The notes under the pieces: model-generated | Seen by the model: the letters and a program-made list of their open reading frames with translations, nothing else | What the model was told of the DNA's origin: nothing | Database searches by the model: none | Assembly: GCF_030551255.1 (NCBI RefSeq) | Contig: NZ_CP130630.1 | Location: 5,933,501 to 5,997,500, forward strand | DNA from: Streptomyces sp. NL15-2K | Lineage (GTDB): Bacteria > Actinomycetota > Actinomycetes > Streptomycetales > Streptomycetaceae | DNA length: 64,000 nt | Reading direction: 5' to 3' | Translations under genes and position numbers: made by a program | Shown: positions 59,944 to 64,000 of the stretch, piece by piece | Position numbering within the stretch: the first letter of the stretch is position 1 | Layout of the letters: each line of letters begins with the position of its first letter

Positions 59944-61455
59944 TCAGCGGCCCGTCCCCCTGGCGGGGGCGCGGCGGCGGCCCTGGGCGGGGCGGCCGCG
60001 TCGTCCGCGCGGGGAGGAGCCGTTGCGTTCGGTGCGCTTTTCGGTGACCGGCGGAGTGAGGACGACGGGCACGCCCGTGGGTGCCTGGGCACCGGTGATG
60101 CGGGTCAGTTCGGCCTCGCCCGAGCGGACGCGGGTGGTCTGCGGGGTGATGGCGGCGTCGGCCATCAGGCGGGTCATCTCGCGGCGCTGGTGGGGCAGGA
60201 CCAGCGTCACGACGGTGCCGGACTCGCCGGCGCGGGCGGTGCGGCCGCCGCGGTGCAGGTAGTCCTTGTGGTCGCTGGGCGGATCGACGTTGACGACGAG
60301 GTCGAGGTCGTCGACGTGGATACCGCGGGCCGCGACGTTGGTGGCCACCAGAGCCGTGACGTGGCCCTCCTTGAACTGGGCCAGGGTCCGGGTGCGCTGG
60401 GACTGGGACTTGCCGCCGTGCAGGGCCGCGGCACGCACGCCGACGGCCAGGAGCCGCTTGGCCAGCCGGTCCGCCGCGTGCTTGGTGTCCAGGAACATGA
60501 TCACGCGGCCGTCGCGGGCGGCGATCTCCGTCGTGGTGGCGTGCTTGTCGGCCTCGTCCACGTGGAGCAGGTGGTGCTCCATCGTGGTGACCGCGCCCGC
60601 GGACGGGTCGACCGAGTGCACCACGGGGTCGTGCAGGTAGCGGCGTACGAGACGGTCGACATTGCGGTCCAGCGTGGCCGAGAACAGCATCCGCTGGCCG
60701 TCGGTCCGCACCTGGTCGAGCAGGGCGGTCACCTGCGGCATGAACCCCATGTCGGCCATCTGGTCGGCCTCGTCCAGGACGGTGATGGCGACGCGGTCCA
60801 AGCGGCAGTCGTCGCGGTCTATGAGGTCCTTGAGCCGGCCGGGCGTAGCGACGACGATCTCGGCCCCGGCGCGCAGGGCGCTCGCCTGGCGGCCGATCGA
60901 CAGGCCGCCGACCACCGTGGCGATCCGCAGGCGCAGCGCGCGGGCGTAGGGGGTGAGGGCGTCGTTGACCTGCTGGGCCAGCTCACGGGTGGGTACGAGG
61001 ACGAGCGCCAGCGGATGCCGGGGCTCGGCCCGCTGCCCCTCGGTACGGGCCAGCATGGCGAGGCCGAAGGCGAGGGTCTTGCCCGACCCCGTGCGCCCGC
61101 GGCCCAGGACGTCCCGGCCGGCCAGCGAGTTCGGCAGGGTCGCGGCCTGGATCGGGAACGGGGCGGTCACGCCTTCGGCGCCGAGCGTGGTCAGCAGACG
61201 CTCGGGCATGTCGAGGTCGGCGAACGCCTCGACCGGCGGCAGTGCCGGGGTGTGGGTGACCGGCAGGGCGAACTCCCCGCCGGGCGCGGCGGGACGACCC
61301 CCGCGACCGCCCCGCCCGGCATTGGCCGAACGGGAAGGAGCGCTCTGGCGATCCGTCCCCTGAGAGCGGGCGCGGTTGCCCCGAGCGGAGCCGGCCGAGC
61401 CCCTGTCGGTACGGGAGCGGGAGGAGCCGTTGTTCGTGCGAGCTGTGCGGTTCAT
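59944..61455 (-). CDS. DEAD-box ATP-dependent RNA helicase
   Basis: 503 residues. An Arg/Gly/Ser-rich N-terminal tail of about 60 residues precedes the helicase core: Q-like APFPIQAATLPNSL, motif I GRTGSGKT, LVPTRELAQQV, motif II VLDEADQM, motif III FSATL, and in the second domain TNVAARGIHVDDLDLVVNVDPPSDHKDYLHRGGRTARAGE. The C-terminus is Arg/Gly-rich (RGRRGRPAQGRRRAPARG), suited to RNA binding. It would unwind structured RNA at low temperature. ATG at 61455 has a GAGGAAGG site. It lies downstream of a cold-shock gene on the same strand, behind a terminator. Confidence 0.95.
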   Translation of the reverse strand: MNRTARTNNGSSRSRTDRGSAGSARGNRARSQGTDRQSAPSRSANAGRGGRGGRPAAPGGEFALPVTHTPALPPVEAFADLDMPERLLTTLGAEGVTAPFPIQAATLPNSLAGRDVLGRGRTGSGKTLAFGLAMLARTEGQRAEPRHPLALVLVPTRELAQQVNDALTPYARALRLRIATVVGGLSIGRQASALRAGAEIVVATPGRLKDLIDRDDCRLDRVAITVLDEADQMADMGFMPQVTALLDQVRTDGQRMLFSATLDRNVDRLVRRYLHDPVVHSVDPSAGAVTTMEHHLLHVDEADKHATTTEIAARDGRVIMFLDTKHAADRLAKRLLAVGVRAAALHGGKSQSQRTRTLAQFKEGHVTALVATNVAARGIHVDDLDLVVNVDPPSDHKDYLHRGGRTARAGESGTVVTLVLPHQRREMTRLMADAAITPQTTRVRSGEAELTRITGAQAPTGVPVVLTPPVTEKRTERNGSSPRGRRGRPAQGRRRAPARGTGR

Positions 61456-61648
61456 GGGAACCTTCCTCGATGCGGCACGTATCGAGGAATCGCTCCCAGC
61501 GGCGGTGACGGGCCGCATGAGGATTCGCAAGACTGAGCCGAAGAAAAACGAAAGAGACCGGGACCTGCCGCGAGAGCTGGGCGGGGTTTCCGATCGGCCG
61601 AGCACTGGGTGCGGTTCGGCGGTCACAAGGCCAAGGAAAATGCGATGA

Positions 61649-61683
61649 GCCGGGGCCCGCACTCTAGGGGTGCGGGCCCCGGC
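61649..61683 (-). terminator. Terminator after the second cold-shock gene
   Basis: Perfect 14-bp stem (GCCGGGGCCCGCAC / GTGCGGGCCCCGGC) with a 7-base loop, 20 bases beyond the cold-shock stop. It may allow read-through to the helicase. Confidence 0.8.
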
Positions 61684-61702
61684 CATGTACTGCGCGTCAG
61701 CG

Positions 61703-61906
61703 TCAGGCGGGAACGATGTTCTCGGCCTGCGGGCCCTTCTGGCCCTGCGTGACGTCGAAGGTCACCTTCTGGCCTTCCTGAAGCTCGCGGAAGCCGGAGG
61801 TGGCGATGTTCGAGTAGTGGGCGAACACGTCAGCGCCGCCGCCGTCCTGCTCGATGAAGCCGAAGCCCTTTTCCGCGTTGAACCACTTCACGGTGCCAGA
61901 TGCCAT
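61703..61906 (-). CDS. Cold-shock protein, CspA family (second copy)
   Basis: 67 residues, with RNP1 KGFGFI and RNP2 VFAHYS. Only two residues differ from the copy at 19973, while flanking regions are not similar, so this is an old paralogue under strong selection rather than a recent duplication. AGGGAG lies 7 bases before the ATG. It is transcribed toward the helicase gene. A long AT-richer leader upstream is expected to carry the cold-responsive element. Confidence 0.97.
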   Translation of the reverse strand: MASGTVKWFNAEKGFGFIEQDGGGADVFAHYSNIATSGFRELQEGQKVTFDVTQGQKGPQAENIVPA

Positions 61907-62313
61907 ATTGAATCTCCCTTGAGGGTAGTGCCCGGGTCCGCACCTTGCGGACCCGGCGTCGCAACAACGAGTACCCGACCGGAAAGATCCGGACATGAAA
62001 AGAGTGCTCGTCGACGAAAGGTCGGAAGAGCACTCAAAAGTCTCTGGTAACCAAAACTGCAACTCTTAGCACAGTAGCACAGTTGGTTCGGAAGAACCCA
62101 CCCCCCGATCCGGGGGCCTCCCCCATCGCCTGCCCGCGCCTGCCCTCGCATGCCCGACCTCCCGCAACTTTCGGTCCTGAACGACTCCTTGACCGTCGAG
62201 ATTCGGACGGTGTAGACATCGCGCCAGTGCATGTTTACGTAAACATCACCCACGGGCCCCGATCTCTGTGGCCGCCGGGACGCGCGGCACGCAGAAGAGT
62301 TGGAGTACTCGAG
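61907..62313. promoter_or_regulatory. Divergent promoter region of cold-shock gene and GH30 enzyme
   Basis: 407 bases. The left part is the leader of the cold-shock gene. The right part holds a plus-strand promoter, TTGACC (62189-62194), an 18-base spacer and TAGACA (62213-62218). The LacI-type operator follows at 62231-62246 just past the expected start of transcription. Confidence 0.6.
62231..62246. promoter_or_regulatory. Perfect LacI-family operator palindrome
   Basis: ATGTTTACGTAAACAT, a perfect 16-bp palindrome with a central CG, as bound by LacI/GalR-type repressors. It lies 67 bases before the GH30 start and just after the promoter at 62189-62218, so binding would block transcription. 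Confidence 0.75.
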
Positions 62314-64000
62314 ATGGCACACCGCACCCGCAAGCGACGGCTCCTGGGGATCGGCGTCACCGCCCTCGCCACCGGGACCGTCCTGGCCACCACCTCACTG
62401 CCCGCCGCGCACGCCGAGACCACGGCCGCAGGCGCCTCGGTCACCGTCCGGCCCGACCCCTCCTACAAGCAGGAGAAGTTCGAGGGCTGGGGCACCAGCC
62501 TCGTCTGGTTCGCCAACGCCACCGGCGACTACCCGCCCGCGATACGCGAGAAGCTGGCCAAGCTCCTCTTCGGTGACGACGGCCTGGCCCTGAACATCGC
62601 CCGCTACAACATCGGCGGGGGCAACGCCCCGGACGTCAAGGACTACCTGCGCGCCGGCGGAGCGGTCGAGGGCTGGTGGAAGGCCCCGGCGGGCACCACC
62701 CGCGAGGACGTCGACTGGTGGGACGCCGACGACCCGGCCGACTGGAACAAGAACGCCGACGCCACTCAGCGCTGGTGGGTGGACCGCATCAAGAAGGACA
62801 TCACCCACTGGGAGACGTTCAGCAACTCGCCGCCGTGGTTCATGACCGAGAGCGGCTACGTCTCCGGCAACTTCGACGCGGGCAAGGACCAGCTCAAGAC
62901 CGAGTCGGTGGACGACTTCGCCAAGTATCTGGTGGGCGCCACCGAGCGGCTGGAGAAGGCGCACGGCATCAAGGTCGACACGCTGGACCCGTTCAACGAG
63001 CCGAACACCAACTACTGGGGCACCAAGCTCGGCCCGGACGGCGAGCCCGTCGGCGGCCGTCAGGAAGGGGCCCACATGGGTCCCGAACTCCAGCAGAAGG
63101 TGCTCCGGGCGCTGGGCCCCACCCTGGAGAAGTCCCGCACCGACGCAGGGATCTCCGCGATGGACGAGACCAACCCCGGCACCTTCGCCACCAACTGGAA
63201 CTCCTACCCCCAGGAGGTGCGCGACCTCGTCGAACAAATGAACGTCCACACCTACGGCACCGGCCAGCGCACCACCGTGCGCGACCTGGCCAAGGCCGCG
63301 GACAAGCCGCTGTGGATGAGCGAGGTCGAGGGCGACTGGGGCGACGGCCAGAGCTTCACGGACATGCGGCCCGGTCTCGGCCTGGCTCAGCGCATGGTCG
63401 ACGACCTGCGTGAACTGGAGCCCCGTGCCTGGGTGTTCTGGCAGCCCGTCGAGGACTACGACAACATGAAGCCCGGCGGCGAGTCCGCGAAGGGCGGCAA
63501 CTGGGGCGAGATCCAGCTCCCCTTCAGCTGCACCTCCGAGGACACCCTCGAGACGTGTCCGATCTACACCAACACCAAGTTCGACACCGCCCGTAACTTC
63601 ACTCACTACATCAAGCCCGGCGACCGGCTGATCAAGACGGACGACACCTCCAGCACCGCGGCGGTCTCCCGCAAGGGCGACGCGGCGACGGTCGTCCACG
63701 TCAACAGCACCGCCGAAGCCCGCGACGTCACCCTCGACCTGTCGAAGTTCGGCCACGTCTCCTCCCGTGCCACCGTCACCCCGGTGGTCACCAGCGCCGA
63801 CGGCAAGCTCGCACGGCAGAAGGCCGTCCGGGTCACCGGCAAGCAGGCCACCGTCACCGTGCCCGCCCAGTCCGTGACGTCCTTCCTGGTCAAGGGCGTG
63901 TCCGGGGTCGCGAAGGACGCGGCGGAGTTGCAGGAAGGTCACACCTACCGGCTGACCGGCGTGCAGAGCGGCAAGGACCTCGCCATCGCCGCCGACGGCA
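62314..64000 (+). CDS. Secreted GH30 beta-1,6-galactanase-like enzyme (partial at the window end)
   Basis: 562 codons are visible; the gene runs past the window. Signal peptide about 1-34 (RRLLGIGVTALATGTVLATTSLPAAHA). The (beta/alpha)8 domain has EGWGTSLVWFAN, RYNIGGGNAP, NSPPWFMTESGYVSG, the acid/base Glu in DPFNEPN (about E229) and the nucleophile Glu in LWMSEVEGDWG (about E337). A small beta domain follows (about 440-530). The last visible residues (EGHTYRLTGVQSGKDLAIAADG) begin a ricin-type carbohydrate-binding module. It matches Streptomyces endo-beta-1,6-galactanases that degrade arabinogalactan. A LacI-type operator lies upstream. Confidence 0.88.
   Translation, partial: MAHRTRKRRLLGIGVTALATGTVLATTSLPAAHAETTAAGASVTVRPDPSYKQEKFEGWGTSLVWFANATGDYPPAIREKLAKLLFGDDGLALNIARYNIGGGNAPDVKDYLRAGGAVEGWWKAPAGTTREDVDWWDADDPADWNKNADATQRWWVDRIKKDITHWETFSNSPPWFMTESGYVSGNFDAGKDQLKTESVDDFAKYLVGATERLEKAHGIKVDTLDPFNEPNTNYWGTKLGPDGEPVGGRQEGAHMGPELQQKVLRALGPTLEKSRTDAGISAMDETNPGTFATNWNSYPQEVRDLVEQMNVHTYGTGQRTTVRDLAKAADKPLWMSEVEGDWGDGQSFTDMRPGLGLAQRMVDDLRELEPRAWVFWQPVEDYDNMKPGGESAKGGNWGEIQLPFSCTSEDTLETCPIYTNTKFDTARNFTHYIKPGDRLIKTDDTSSTAAVSRKGDAATVVHVNSTAEARDVTLDLSKFGHVSSRATVTPVVTSADGKLARQKAVRVTGKQATVTVPAQSVTSFLVKGVSGVAKDAAELQEGHTYRLTGVQSGKDLAIAADG

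Overview
The window looks like a core-chromosome segment of a Streptomyces species. It is very GC-rich, uses GTG and TTG starts freely, and carries many families typical of the genus: a LAETG class E sortase substrate, SCO2400-like and SCO5918-like proteins, DUF6479, DUF5994, DUF2637 and DUF6325 proteins, SpoIIE-type PP2C phosphatases and an ECF41 sigma factor. No rRNA, tRNA or CRISPR array was seen.

Layout. 0-2.6 kb: a Ni/Co permease behind a cobalamin riboswitch, a divergent ArsR repressor and a RibD/DHFR-like reductase. 2.6-12.5 kb: a GH13 alpha-glucosidase, wall and secreted proteins, an M24 peptidase, small membrane proteins and a lysyl-oxidase-like copper protein. 12.6-19.7 kb: a DUF2079 membrane protein, an ABC-2 exporter divergent from a small membrane protein plus winged-helix repressor (palindromic operator between them), a DinB-like protein, an SCO2400-like protein and a MerR regulator. 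19.9-26.9 kb: a cold-shock protein with an SCO5918-like partner, an orphan sugar-binding lipoprotein, two DUF5994 genes (one cut short at a MITE), a Tat-exported amine oxidase and a decayed P-loop kinase. 27-36.9 kb: a secreted tripeptidyl aminopeptidase, GNAT and HIT proteins, remnants of two genes, an ECF41 sigma factor with its NmrA-like target gene, a PP2C phosphatase and a zinc alcohol dehydrogenase. 37-54.2 kb: a large PAS/GAF/PP2C/HATPase regulator, a subtilisin-like protease, a golvesin-domain protein, a coiled-coil MoxR-like AAA ATPase with a DUF7192 partner, an Fpg/Nei glycosylase, a GH97 enzyme and a secreted hydrolase. 54.3-59.9 kb: small accessory genes and a damaged stretch in which a cation antiporter is split by a transposase-like fragment and its 3' end is amplified three times. 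59.9-64 kb: a DEAD-box helicase, a second cold-shock gene and the start of a GH30 galactanase behind a perfect LacI-type operator.

How genes work together. Cobalt/nickel uptake appears to be under both RNA (B12) and protein (ArsR) control. Two near-identical cold-shock proteins, a DEAD-box helicase and an SCO5918-like protein form a likely cold/RNA-remodelling set. Three glycoside hydrolases, an orphan sugar-binding protein and several exported peptidases fit a saprophytic soil life. ECF41 and its epimerase-like neighbour form a classical regulator-target pair. The least understood module is the AAA ATPase with its DUF7192 partner.
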